This document shows positions 10,124-17,507 of a DNA stretch of 64,000 bases, in pieces. This DNA comes from Knoellia sp. p5-6-4 (GTDB lineage: Bacteria; Actinomycetota; Actinomycetes; Actinomycetales; Dermatophilaceae). Numbering within the stretch: position 1 is the stretch's first letter; the number at the start of each line of letters is the position of its first letter. A model generated the notes under the pieces. That model was given only the letters and a program-made list of their open reading frames with translations. It was not told where the DNA came from and ran no database searches. Position numbers and translations under genes: made by a program. The stretch is from NCBI RefSeq assembly GCF_029222705.1, contig NZ_JARGZF010000001.1, positions 1,484,437 through 1,548,436 of the forward strand, in the 5' to 3' direction.

Positions 10124-11019
10124 CCGGTGATCCTCCGCTCGTGGCGCCGCAGCACCGCCGTCGCCGCGATCGCGCCGCCGAAGATGATGACGAAGAGCAG
10201 GGTGGCCAGCGCCGAGGAGGTGCCGACGGCGTTGGCGGCGCCGGAGTCGAACGCCGTCCGGTAGAACAGCAGGGAGATGAAGTCCGTCGCGCCGGCGGGG
10301 TTGCCGGTGGAGCCGCCGAAGGCGTAGGGCAGCGCGAACGCCTCCATCGCGAAGATGAAGGTCAGCACGCTGACCGTGCCGATGGCCGGGACGAGCAGGG
10401 GCAGGGTGATCCTGAAGAAGGCCTGCCGGTGCGACGCCCCGTCCACGCGGGCCGCCTCGTTCAGCTCCTCCGGGACACCGCCGAGCGCCGCACCGTAGAG
10501 CAGCACGGGGAAGCCGATCCACTGCCACACGCTCACGAGGATCACGACCCACAAGGCGGTGTCCGGGTCGCCGAGCCACGGGAGGGCCCACTCCTCGAGC
10601 CCCACCGCGGTCAGCAGCTGGTTCACCGGGCCGAAGGTCGGCGACAGCAGCAGCGTCCACAGGTAGCCGATGACGATCGGGCTGACGAGGTACGGCATGG
10701 CGTACAGCGTCTGGAGCATGCGGCGGGTCCGCGGACGGCGGTGCAGCATCAGCGCCACCGCGAGCCCGATCGTGTTCTGGAAGGCCATCGTGCCCAGGAA
10801 GAACAGCACGTTGTGCAGCAGCGCCTGGGGCATGTCCGTCTTGAACGGCGCCCGCGTGAACAGGGTGGTGAAGTGCTCCAGGCCCGCGAAGCCCCCGCGC
10901 GTCGTGCCCTGCCAGTGGAAGAAGGCGTAGGAGAACGCCGTCACCATCGGGTAGAGCACGAACACCCCGAAGAGGAGGAGCGCGGGGGCGACGAAGAGCA
11001 GGCCTGAGCGGCGACGCAT
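10120..11019 (-). CDS. sugar ABC transporter permease (MalF type)
   Basis: First membrane subunit of the same CUT1 importer, 299 residues. Starts MRRRSGLLFVAPALLLFGVFVLYPMVTAFSYAF, with the first membrane segment typical of UgpA/MalF proteins; the EAA loop is NEAARVDGASHRQAFFRITLPL near residue 200. Five or six further membrane segments are visible. It lies 40 bp downstream of the binding-protein gene and overlaps the next permease by 4 nt, so the importer is one transcription unit with murQ. Confidence 0.88.
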   Translation of the reverse strand: MRRRSGLLFVAPALLLFGVFVLYPMVTAFSYAFFHWQGTTRGGFAGLEHFTTLFTRAPFKTDMPQALLHNVLFFLGTMAFQNTIGLAVALMLHRRPRTRRMLQTLYAMPYLVSPIVIGYLWTLLLSPTFGPVNQLLTAVGLEEWALPWLGDPDTALWVVILVSVWQWIGFPVLLYGAALGGVPEELNEAARVDGASHRQAFFRITLPLLVPAIGTVSVLTFIFAMEAFALPYAFGGSTGNPAGATDFISLLFYRTAFDSGAANAVGTSSALATLLFVIIFGGAIAATAVLRRHERRITG

Positions 11020-11059
11020 GGTCGGAGAGGCTAACTGGTCCTGAGCGGCTGGCCCCGGC

Positions 11060-12352
11060 TCAGGCGCCGGGCTTGAACCAGGTCTTGACGCCGGTGTCGA
11101 GGTCCTTGCTGACCGTGGCGGCGTCCTTCTTGCCGAGCAGCATCTCCTGGATGCCCTTGCCGAGCAGGTCGGTGCCGGACGGAGTGCCGTAGCGGAAGTC
11201 GGTCAGCAGCACGTACGGGGAGCCGTTCTTGTCGTAGTTGGCGCCGATCTGCTGGAGGACCTCGTCCTTGTTCTGCACACCGGGGACCGCCGAGATCTGC
11301 TTGACCTCGTCGGCCACCAGCTGGCCGAACTCCTTGGTCGACATCCACTTGACCAGCTCGAGGGCCTCCTCCTGGTGCTTGGACTTCTTGGAGACCGCGA
11401 AGTTGCCGTCGGCCCAGCCGGCCGTGGTCGGCTGGGCGCCGCTGGCGGCACCCGGGGCCGGCGGCACCTCGAAGACGCCGATCTGCATCTGCGGGTTGGC
11501 CTTCTGCAGCACCGCGAGGTCGAAGGAGCCACCGGGGAACATGGCGGCCTTCTCCGCGGTGAACAGCGTCTGGGCGTCGGTGACGGCGACACCGGCGACG
11601 CTCTTGGGCATGAACGGCTCGAGGTCCTTGAGCAGCTTGACCGAGGCGACCCAGTGCGGGTCGGTGAAGTCCTTGGCACCGGACTGCACCGCCTTCTGGA
11701 ACTCGGCGCCGCCGAACGTCGCACCGCCGACCACCTCGTGCACGATCGGCAGGGTCCAGTCGTCCTTGGCACCGACGGCGATGGGCGTGATGCCCGCGCC
11801 CTTGAGCTTGGCGTTGGCGGCCATGAACTCGTCCCAGGTGGTGGGAGCCTTCAGGCCGTTCTTCTCGAACAGGCCCTTGTTGTAGAACATCACGGTCGCC
11901 TGGCGGGCCAGCGGCATGGAGTAGAGCTTCCCGTCCTCCTTGCCCTTGGCGCTGGCCAGCACGTTCTCGTCCCAGCCGGACAGGTCGACCTTGCCGTCGA
12001 GCGGCACCAGGGAGCCCGAGGCGATGGTCGCCTGGACCTGGCCGTAGGAGCGGACCTGCGGCACGTCGGGGCCGTCGGAGCCGGCGAGGCCGGTGGCCAG
12101 GATCTTGTTGTACTCCGTGGCCTTGAACGGCTTGAAGTTGATGGTGACGCCCTCGTGGGCCTTCTCGTACACATCGAAGATCTTGTTGTAGGCGGCCTCG
12201 TCCTCGACCCGCCACGACCACACCGTCAGCGTGGTGGCGCCGCCGTCACCGCCACCGGAGTCCCCGCCGCTGGACGGCGCACAGGCGGTGAGGGCGACGC
12301 CGCTGCTGAGGGCTGCCAGCGCAACGTACTTCCACGGGGATCGGCGGGTCAT
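11060..12352 (-). CDS. sugar ABC transporter substrate-binding lipoprotein
   Basis: Extracellular solute-binding protein family 1, 430 residues. A Lys/Arg start, a hydrophobic stretch ALAALSSGVALTAC and the lipobox LTAC with a Gly/Ser-rich linker show a lipoprotein. The mature part has LTVWSWRVEDEAAYNKIF near its N-terminus and ATVMFYNKGLFEKNGLKAPTTWDEF, typical of family 1 binding proteins (MalE/UgpB class). The ATG overlaps the murQ stop by 4 nt. Because it is fused into the murQ operon, a MurNAc-containing sugar, probably released by NamZ, is the most likely ligand; this is inference. Confidence 0.88.
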   Translation of the reverse strand: MTRRSPWKYVALAALSSGVALTACAPSSGGDSGGGDGGATTLTVWSWRVEDEAAYNKIFDVYEKAHEGVTINFKPFKATEYNKILATGLAGSDGPDVPQVRSYGQVQATIASGSLVPLDGKVDLSGWDENVLASAKGKEDGKLYSMPLARQATVMFYNKGLFEKNGLKAPTTWDEFMAANAKLKGAGITPIAVGAKDDWTLPIVHEVVGGATFGGAEFQKAVQSGAKDFTDPHWVASVKLLKDLEPFMPKSVAGVAVTDAQTLFTAEKAAMFPGGSFDLAVLQKANPQMQIGVFEVPPAPGAASGAQPTTAGWADGNFAVSKKSKHQEEALELVKWMSTKEFGQLVADEVKQISAVPGVQNKDEVLQQIGANYDKNGSPYVLLTDFRYGTPSGTDLLGKGIQEMLLGKKDAATVSKDLDTGVKTWFKPGA

Positions 12353-13344
12353 GCGGGTTCTCCTGTCGGGACACGTGCCGGGACGGCATTCGGGGTTGCG
12401 TGGGTGGTGCTGTCGGGGATCGCGGCCGATGGGCCGGACTGGTCCTGGAGGGCCTTGAGCGCCGTGGCGACCGACCCTCCGTGGCTATCGATCGCGGCCC
12501 GCGCCTCCACGGCGCCAACGCCGGCGAGCATCGAGAGCAGCGCGGGCTTGAGCTCCCCGCCTGCCTGCTCGAGTGCGGTGCGCGACTCGTCCTCGCCCGC
12601 GCCGCTGGCCTCCTGCAGGATGCGCAGCACCCGGCCGCGCAGCTTGGCATTGGTCGCGACGACGTCGACCATCAGGTTGGACCAGGTGCGGCCGAGACGG
12701 ATCATCACGGCGGTCGAGAAGGTGTTGAGAACGAGCTTCTGTGCCGTGCCCGCCTTGAGCCGGGTGGAGCCGGTGACCGCCTCGGGCCCGGTGTTGACCG
12801 CCAGCAGGTGGTCCGCGCGGGGGGCCAGCTCGGCGTGGGGGTTCGCCGTCACCAGGACCGTGACCGCGCCGCGCTCGCGGGCCGCCTCCAGGGCGCCACC
12901 GACGAAGGGCGTGCGCCCCGAGGCGGTGAGGCCGATGGCGATGTCACCGGGCCGCAGGGCCGCCGCCTCCGACCGGCCGAGGTCGACGTCGTCCTCGACG
13001 TTCTCCACCGCGCGCAGCAGCGCCTCGGGACCGCCGGCGTGGTGTGCGGTGAACAGGCCGGGAGGGGCGTTGAAGGTCGGCAGCAGCTCGGCGGCGTCGA
13101 GCACGGCGAGGCGGCCCGAGGTGCCGGCGCCGAAGTAGTGCACCGCGCCGCCGGCGCGCAGCGAGTCGACGGTGACGTCGACGAGGGCCGCGAGCGCCGG
13201 GAGGATCTCGGCCACCGCCGGGGCCACCTTGGCGTCCTCGCTGTTGAGGACCTGCAGCACCTCGAGCGTCGACAGGGTGTCGATGCCGGTCGTGCCGGGG
13301 TGCCGGTCCTCGGTGGGCGCACTCACCCTGACGTCGTGTGTCAC
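12349..13344 (-). CDS. murQ: N-acetylmuramic acid 6-phosphate etherase
   Basis: Cytoplasmic enzyme that removes D-lactate from MurNAc-6-phosphate to give GlcNAc-6-phosphate, the committed step of MurNAc catabolism. The 331-residue protein contains one SIS domain: VHYFGAGTSGRLAVLDAAEL around residue 70, the ENVEDD segment around 115, GLTASGRTPFVGGALEAA and RLKAGTAQKLVLN, with the expected catalytic acidic residues in the AAEL and VEDD segments. Start is GTG at 13344, chosen because a good promoter places the transcript 5' end on this codon. First gene of the importer/kinase operon. Confidence 0.95.
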   Translation of the reverse strand: MTHDVRVSAPTEDRHPGTTGIDTLSTLEVLQVLNSEDAKVAPAVAEILPALAALVDVTVDSLRAGGAVHYFGAGTSGRLAVLDAAELLPTFNAPPGLFTAHHAGGPEALLRAVENVEDDVDLGRSEAAALRPGDIAIGLTASGRTPFVGGALEAARERGAVTVLVTANPHAELAPRADHLLAVNTGPEAVTGSTRLKAGTAQKLVLNTFSTAVMIRLGRTWSNLMVDVVATNAKLRGRVLRILQEASGAGEDESRTALEQAGGELKPALLSMLAGVGAVEARAAIDSHGGSVATALKALQDQSGPSAAIPDSTTHATPNAVPARVPTGEPA

Positions 13345-13380
13345 GCGGCCGAGGTTAGTTTCCTACGGGCCCTACGTCAA
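13344..13380 (-). promoter_or_regulatory. leaderless promoter of the murQ operon with direct repeats
   Basis: On the minus strand TTGACG (13380-13375) and TAACCT (13357-13352) are separated by 17 nt, and the GTG of murQ begins 7 nt after the -10, so transcription should begin at the start codon. The spacer carries CCTACG twice (13362-13367 and 13371-13376, 9-bp period), a candidate site for the adjacent RpiR-type regulator. Confidence 0.65.
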
Positions 13381-13444
13381 TGATGTGAACCAGTAACATT
13401 CCGGCCACGAAGACCGTGACTGAGGGACGCGTGAGCGAAGGACG

Positions 13445-14338
13445 TCAGAGGAGCCGGTGCCCGGAGACCGCGTCACGGGTCTCCTCCACGGCCTTGCGGG
13501 CGCGCTTGAGGTGGCGCTGCGCGACGGCGATGTACAGGCAGTCGACCACCGTGAGTGCCGCGATCCGGCTGGCGGTCGCCCCCGAGCGCAGGCTGGTCTC
13601 CCGCGCCGCGGTGGTGAGGACCAGGTCTGCGGTCGAGGCGAGTCGGGAGAGGGGGAAGTTGGTGATCGCGATGGTGGTGGCGCCGCGCTTCCCGGCCGCC
13701 TCCAGCGACTCGATGGTCTCCTTGGTCGTGCCGGAGTGCGAGATGCCGATCGCGACGTCCTTGCGGGCCAGCAGGGTGGCGCTGGTCAGCGCGATGTGCG
13801 GGTCGTTCCACGCGAAGGCCATGGCGCCGATGCGGTGGAGCTTCTGCTGCAGGTCGATCCCGACGATGGCGCTGGCGCCGATGCCGTAGATGTCCACCCG
13901 CTTGGCGGCTGCGATCGCGGCCGCCGCGGCGGCGAGGGCCTGCCGGTCGAGCTGCTGCGCAGTCTCCTCGACGGCGCTCGCGTCGGCGAAGGACACCTTG
14001 GCGATGATGTCGTCGATGCTGTCCTTGGCGCTGATGTCCGAGGTCTTGGCGGCGCTCACCCGAGGCTGCGCCGACTCCTCTGCCAGCGCCAGCCGCAGCT
14101 GCGGGTAGCCGGGCAACCCGAGGCGCTTGCAGAACCGCAGCACCGTCGTCTCGGAGGTCTTCGCCGCGACGGCCAGCTCACTGATGGTCAGGCCAGCGGC
14201 GGCCCGGGCATCCGCGAGCACCTGCTCCGCGACCCGGTCCTCGGCCGGGGAGAGCGACGGACGCAGGCCCCTGAGGCGGACGAGGAGCGGGGCGGGGGCG
14301 GCGGTCACCGCGGCAGCAGCACTGTCGGCTCGGGGCAT
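13445..14338 (-). CDS. murR: RpiR/MurR-family transcriptional regulator
   Basis: Predicted repressor of the MurNAc genes that senses a phosphosugar. Of 297 residues, about 30-110 form the RpiR helix-turn-helix (LTISELAVAAKTSETTVLRF, then CKRLGLPGYPQLRLALAEE) and about 130-280 an SIS domain (VDIYGIGASAIVGIDLQQKL; DVAIGISHSGTTKETIESLEAA). In E. coli MurR and its Bacillus relative the ligand is MurNAc-6-phosphate. It lies between the murQ operon and the secreted hydrolase genes, all on the minus strand. TAGCGT 6 nt before the ATG suggests a leaderless mRNA of its own. Confidence 0.88.
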   Translation of the reverse strand: MPRADSAAAAVTAAPAPLLVRLRGLRPSLSPAEDRVAEQVLADARAAAGLTISELAVAAKTSETTVLRFCKRLGLPGYPQLRLALAEESAQPRVSAAKTSDISAKDSIDDIIAKVSFADASAVEETAQQLDRQALAAAAAAIAAAKRVDIYGIGASAIVGIDLQQKLHRIGAMAFAWNDPHIALTSATLLARKDVAIGISHSGTTKETIESLEAAGKRGATTIAITNFPLSRLASTADLVLTTAARETSLRSGATASRIAALTVVDCLYIAVAQRHLKRARKAVEETRDAVSGHRLL

Positions 14339-14342
14339 GGTC

Positions 14343-16076
14343 CTACGCTACGGCCTGCCGCTTGACCGCCGCCCAGCCTTCCGCCGAGAACAGCTCGGAA
14401 GACCGCTCCCCGTCGAGCAGCACCCCACCGGCGCCCTGCGCGAAGACGTCGTCGACCAGGACGCCACGGCCGAGGTAGGCACCGTCGGTCGTGTGGCGCC
14501 ACCGGACCAGCTGCTCCCCGGCGGCGAGGACGGCCCGCGCCTGCATCCAGTGACGGGTGCCGCTGCCCGCGACGGCGCCGTCGCTCTCCGTCACCTCGCC
14601 GCGGTCGCGGACCTCGAACGGCAGCGCCTGCCAGGTGTTCCCGCCGTCCGTCGAGGTCTCGAGGGTGAGCCGGTCGGTCTCCTCGGTGTCGAGGAAGAGG
14701 TCAAAGGAGAGCCGGCCACCGCTGCGCGGCACCGCAACAGGCACCGTCAGGGTCGAGGTGGTGGCATCAGCAGCGCCCGACCACCAGGCAGTCTCACCCC
14801 GGGTCGGTCGCACGCCCAGGGCCAGGGCGAGACCTCGGGCCCACTCGCGGCGGGCGACGTTGTTGCTGCCCCACGACCGCGAGGGGTGCACCCGGTTGGT
14901 CAACAGGATCGCGAACGAGCGGGAGGCGAAGTCGATGACCATCGAGGTGCCGGTGTAGCCGGTGTGCCCCGCGGTCCGCGGACCCGACAGGGCGTCCATG
15001 TACCAGCGCTGGTCCAGCTCGAAACCGAGGCCGTGGTCGTCGCCCGGGAAGTCCTCGGTGAAGTTGGTGATGAGCAGGGAGACGCTCTTGCGGCTGAGGA
15101 TCCGGGCACCGTCGTAGGAGCCGCCGTTGAGCAGCGCCTGGCACAGCACGGCGAGGTCGTCGGCGGTCGAGAACACCCCGGCGTGCCCGGCGACCCCGCC
15201 GAGCGACCAGGCGTTCTCGTCGTGCACCTCGCCCCAGACCATGCCCCGGGCCGGTGTCGCCTGGTACTCGGTGGCCGCGGTGCGGGTGCGGTCGGCCGGG
15301 TTGTAGCCGGTGTCGTCCATGCCGAGCGGTGCCGTCACGCGCTCGCGCACCACCTCGTCGAGCCCCTTGCCGGTCAGCCGCTCGACGAGCACGCCGAGGG
15401 TGATGAGGTTGAGGTCGCTGTAGAGGTAGGTCGACCCGACCGGGTTCCGGAGCGGCGCGTCCATGACGGCCTGGATGCGCGACGCCCTGTCGGGGTAGCG
15501 GCTGTAGAGCGGCAGCCACGAGGTGAAGCCGGAGGTGTGCGTCAGGAGGTGCCGGACCGTCACCGACTCCTTGCCGCTCGCCGCGAACTCGGGCAGGTAT
15601 GCCGCGACCGGCGCCTCGAGCTCGACGGTCCCGTCCTCGATGAGCTGCACGGCGGCGATCGAGGTGAACAGCTTGGAGACCGAGGCGAGGTCGAACACGG
15701 TGTCCTCGCGCATGGGCACCCACTGGTCGCGGGGCAGCTCGGTCGTCGCGTTCTCGTAGCGGAGGGCGAAACCACTGGCGTCGCGGGCCACGACGGCACC
15801 GTCGTGGCCCATCAGCGCCACGGCGCCGGCATACATGGGGTGCCCGCCCGCGGGCGCCTGCTCGTGCCCGCGGATCTGCGCGACCGCGTCCCTGATGGGG
15901 GCGGGGTCGATACCCACCGCCTCCGGGGTGGTATCGCGCAGCACGGTGTTGGCGGGGGCGAAGCCCTGGAAGGGCTTGCTGAAGTCGTCTGCCGTCGCCG
16001 CGGTCGCTGTCGTCATGGTGGTGAGGACGCTACCGACCGCGACGGCGGCAGCCAGGGCTCGCACCCGCATCTGCAC
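14343..16076 (-). CDS. secreted serine beta-lactamase-family hydrolase (AmiE/YbbE-like)
   Basis: Exported 577-residue enzyme. The N-terminus (MRVRALAAAVAVGSVLTTMTTATAATA) is a Sec signal. The serine hydrolase core has SVSK (nucleophile and general base) in DLASVSKLFTSIAA, the tyrosine motif YSDLN, and HTGYTG in place of the KTG box. After about residue 400 there is an extra beta-rich domain (LSFDLFLDTEETDRLTLETS) not required for catalysis and possibly wall- or sugar-binding. In Bacillus the equivalent gene beside ybbC and nagZ encodes AmiE, which cleaves the MurNAc-peptide bond; the same job is inferred here. The murR start is only 5 bp from its stop. Confidence 0.8.
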   Translation of the reverse strand: MQMRVRALAAAVAVGSVLTTMTTATAATADDFSKPFQGFAPANTVLRDTTPEAVGIDPAPIRDAVAQIRGHEQAPAGGHPMYAGAVALMGHDGAVVARDASGFALRYENATTELPRDQWVPMREDTVFDLASVSKLFTSIAAVQLIEDGTVELEAPVAAYLPEFAASGKESVTVRHLLTHTSGFTSWLPLYSRYPDRASRIQAVMDAPLRNPVGSTYLYSDLNLITLGVLVERLTGKGLDEVVRERVTAPLGMDDTGYNPADRTRTAATEYQATPARGMVWGEVHDENAWSLGGVAGHAGVFSTADDLAVLCQALLNGGSYDGARILSRKSVSLLITNFTEDFPGDDHGLGFELDQRWYMDALSGPRTAGHTGYTGTSMVIDFASRSFAILLTNRVHPSRSWGSNNVARREWARGLALALGVRPTRGETAWWSGAADATTSTLTVPVAVPRSGGRLSFDLFLDTEETDRLTLETSTDGGNTWQALPFEVRDRGEVTESDGAVAGSGTRHWMQARAVLAAGEQLVRWRHTTDGAYLGRGVLVDDVFAQGAGGVLLDGERSSELFSAEGWAAVKRQAVA

Positions 16077-16094
16077 TCCCCTGCTCTTCCCGGG

Positions 16095-17411
16095 TCAGGC
16101 GGCCGGGCCGCGGTAGATGAGGTACTGCTGGCGGCGCCGGTCGAACTCGGCGAGCTCCTCGCGCCAGGCGCCCACGACCTCGTCGGCCGAGGCACCGGCC
16201 GTGATCTGGTCGCGCAGCCTCGTCGACCCGGTGAGCTTGTCGATCCAGTACGGCCGAGCCGCGTCCCAGGTGTCCTTGCGCCAGGCGAAGTCGGTGTAGA
16301 GCGCCCGGGCCGCGACCAGCATCTCCACGCCGACGCGCATCGGGTCGAAGGTGCGCGGGTCGATGATGTGCACCTGCACGCCGCCGCAGACCTTGCCCTG
16401 GTGCTTGCTGAAGGTCGGGTTGAAGTACGCCTCGCGGAAGCCCGCACCGGGCAGGTCGAGGGCCGCGAGGCGCTCGGCCCAGCGGTAGTCGACGAATGGC
16501 GCGCCGACCAGCTCGAACGGTCGCGTGGTGCCGCGGCCCTCCGAGAGGCTGGTGCCCTCGAACATCCCGGTGCCGGGGTAGACCAGGGCGGTGTCGGGCG
16601 TGGGCATGTTGGGGCTCGGCATGACCCACGGGAGTCCGGTCGCGGCATACGGCATGTCGCGGCGCCAGCCGCTCATCTCCACGACCTGCAGCTCGGTGAG
16701 CCGGGCGCCGACCTCCGCCTCGAGGAACTCGCCGTCGAAGAACCGGGCCAGCTCGCCGACCGTCATGCCGTGCGCCTGGACGATCTCCTTGGCGCCGACG
16801 CCCGAGGTGTAGGCGGTCGTCATCATCGGCCCGCGGGCCGTGCCCCCGATGGGGTTGGGGCGGTCGAGCACCACGAACCGGGCGCCGGTCTGCACGGCCG
16901 CCTTCATCGCCGTGTACATCGTCCAGATGTAGGTGTAGAAGCGGGCGCCGGCGTCCTGGATGTCGAAGACGACGGTGTCGACCCCGGCGGTGCGGAACAT
17001 CGAGGCCATCTTGTCGGTGCCCGCACCGTAGGAGTCATAGACCGTCAGGCCGGTGCGGGCGTCCGTGAAGGTGCCCTCCGAGCCACCGGCCTGTGCCGTG
17101 CCGCGGAAGCCGTGCTCGGGACCGAACACGCCTCTGATGTCGACGGATCCGGCCTCGTGCATCTCGTCGACGATGGTGCGCAGGTTCGTCAGGATGCCGG
17201 TCGGGTTCGTGATGATGCCGACCTTGCGGCCGGACAGGGCCGCCCACCCGTCCGCGGCGGCCCTGTCGGCGCCGGGGGTCACCGGGCGGGAGGGGTAGGT
17301 GACGTTGACGGGTGTCGCGACACCGGCCCGGGCCGCCGTGGCGGCGAAGGGCACGGCTGCGGCGCCGAGGGCCCCGGCGGTGAGGAGCTGGCGACGGTTG
17401 AGGTTCGTCAT
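16095..17411 (-). CDS. namZ: exo-beta-N-acetylmuramidase (DUF1343/YbbC family)
   Basis: The DUF1343 family includes Bacillus NamZ (YbbC), which releases MurNAc from the non-reducing end of peptidoglycan fragments. The 438-residue product has a twin-arginine signal (NRRQLL followed by TAGALGAAAVPFAATAARA). Conserved family segments are KVGIITNPTGI, GVFGPEHGFRGTAQAG, VFDIQDAGARFYTYIWTMY, VLDRPNPIGG and YPGTGMFEGTSLSEGRGTTR. The ATG at 17411 was preferred to an upstream in-frame GTG because it starts the Tat signal and because the upstream stretch is an intergenic palindromic repeat. It sits between nagZ and the AmiE-like gene, as in Bacillus. Confidence 0.87.
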   Translation of the reverse strand: MTNLNRRQLLTAGALGAAAVPFAATAARAGVATPVNVTYPSRPVTPGADRAAADGWAALSGRKVGIITNPTGILTNLRTIVDEMHEAGSVDIRGVFGPEHGFRGTAQAGGSEGTFTDARTGLTVYDSYGAGTDKMASMFRTAGVDTVVFDIQDAGARFYTYIWTMYTAMKAAVQTGARFVVLDRPNPIGGTARGPMMTTAYTSGVGAKEIVQAHGMTVGELARFFDGEFLEAEVGARLTELQVVEMSGWRRDMPYAATGLPWVMPSPNMPTPDTALVYPGTGMFEGTSLSEGRGTTRPFELVGAPFVDYRWAERLAALDLPGAGFREAYFNPTFSKHQGKVCGGVQVHIIDPRTFDPMRVGVEMLVAARALYTDFAWRKDTWDAARPYWIDKLTGSTRLRDQITAGASADEVVGAWREELAEFDRRRQQYLIYRGPAA

Positions 17412-17438
17412 GTCAGTGCTCTCCGAGTCTGTCTCTGC

Positions 17439-17490
17439 GCGGTTCGGGGTGGTGGCGGGCGCCATGGCCCGCGGCAACACCCCGAACCGC
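17439..17490. repeat. intergenic palindromic repeat, copy 1
   Basis: 52-bp interrupted palindrome: GCGGTTCGGGGT at 17439-17450 pairs exactly with ACCCCGAACCGC at 17479-17490, with an inner stem GCGGGC/GCCCGC around a CCATGG centre. A second copy with the same right arm lies at 22229-22272. This copy is in the gap between nagZ and namZ. Confidence 0.75.
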
Positions 17491-17507
17491 GATGGGTGAG
17501 GTGGGCG

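Noticed and set aside
13362-13376. GGGCCC-centred palindrome in the murQ promoter as an operator
   Set aside because: The arms are not inverted; the real structure is a CCTACG direct repeat.
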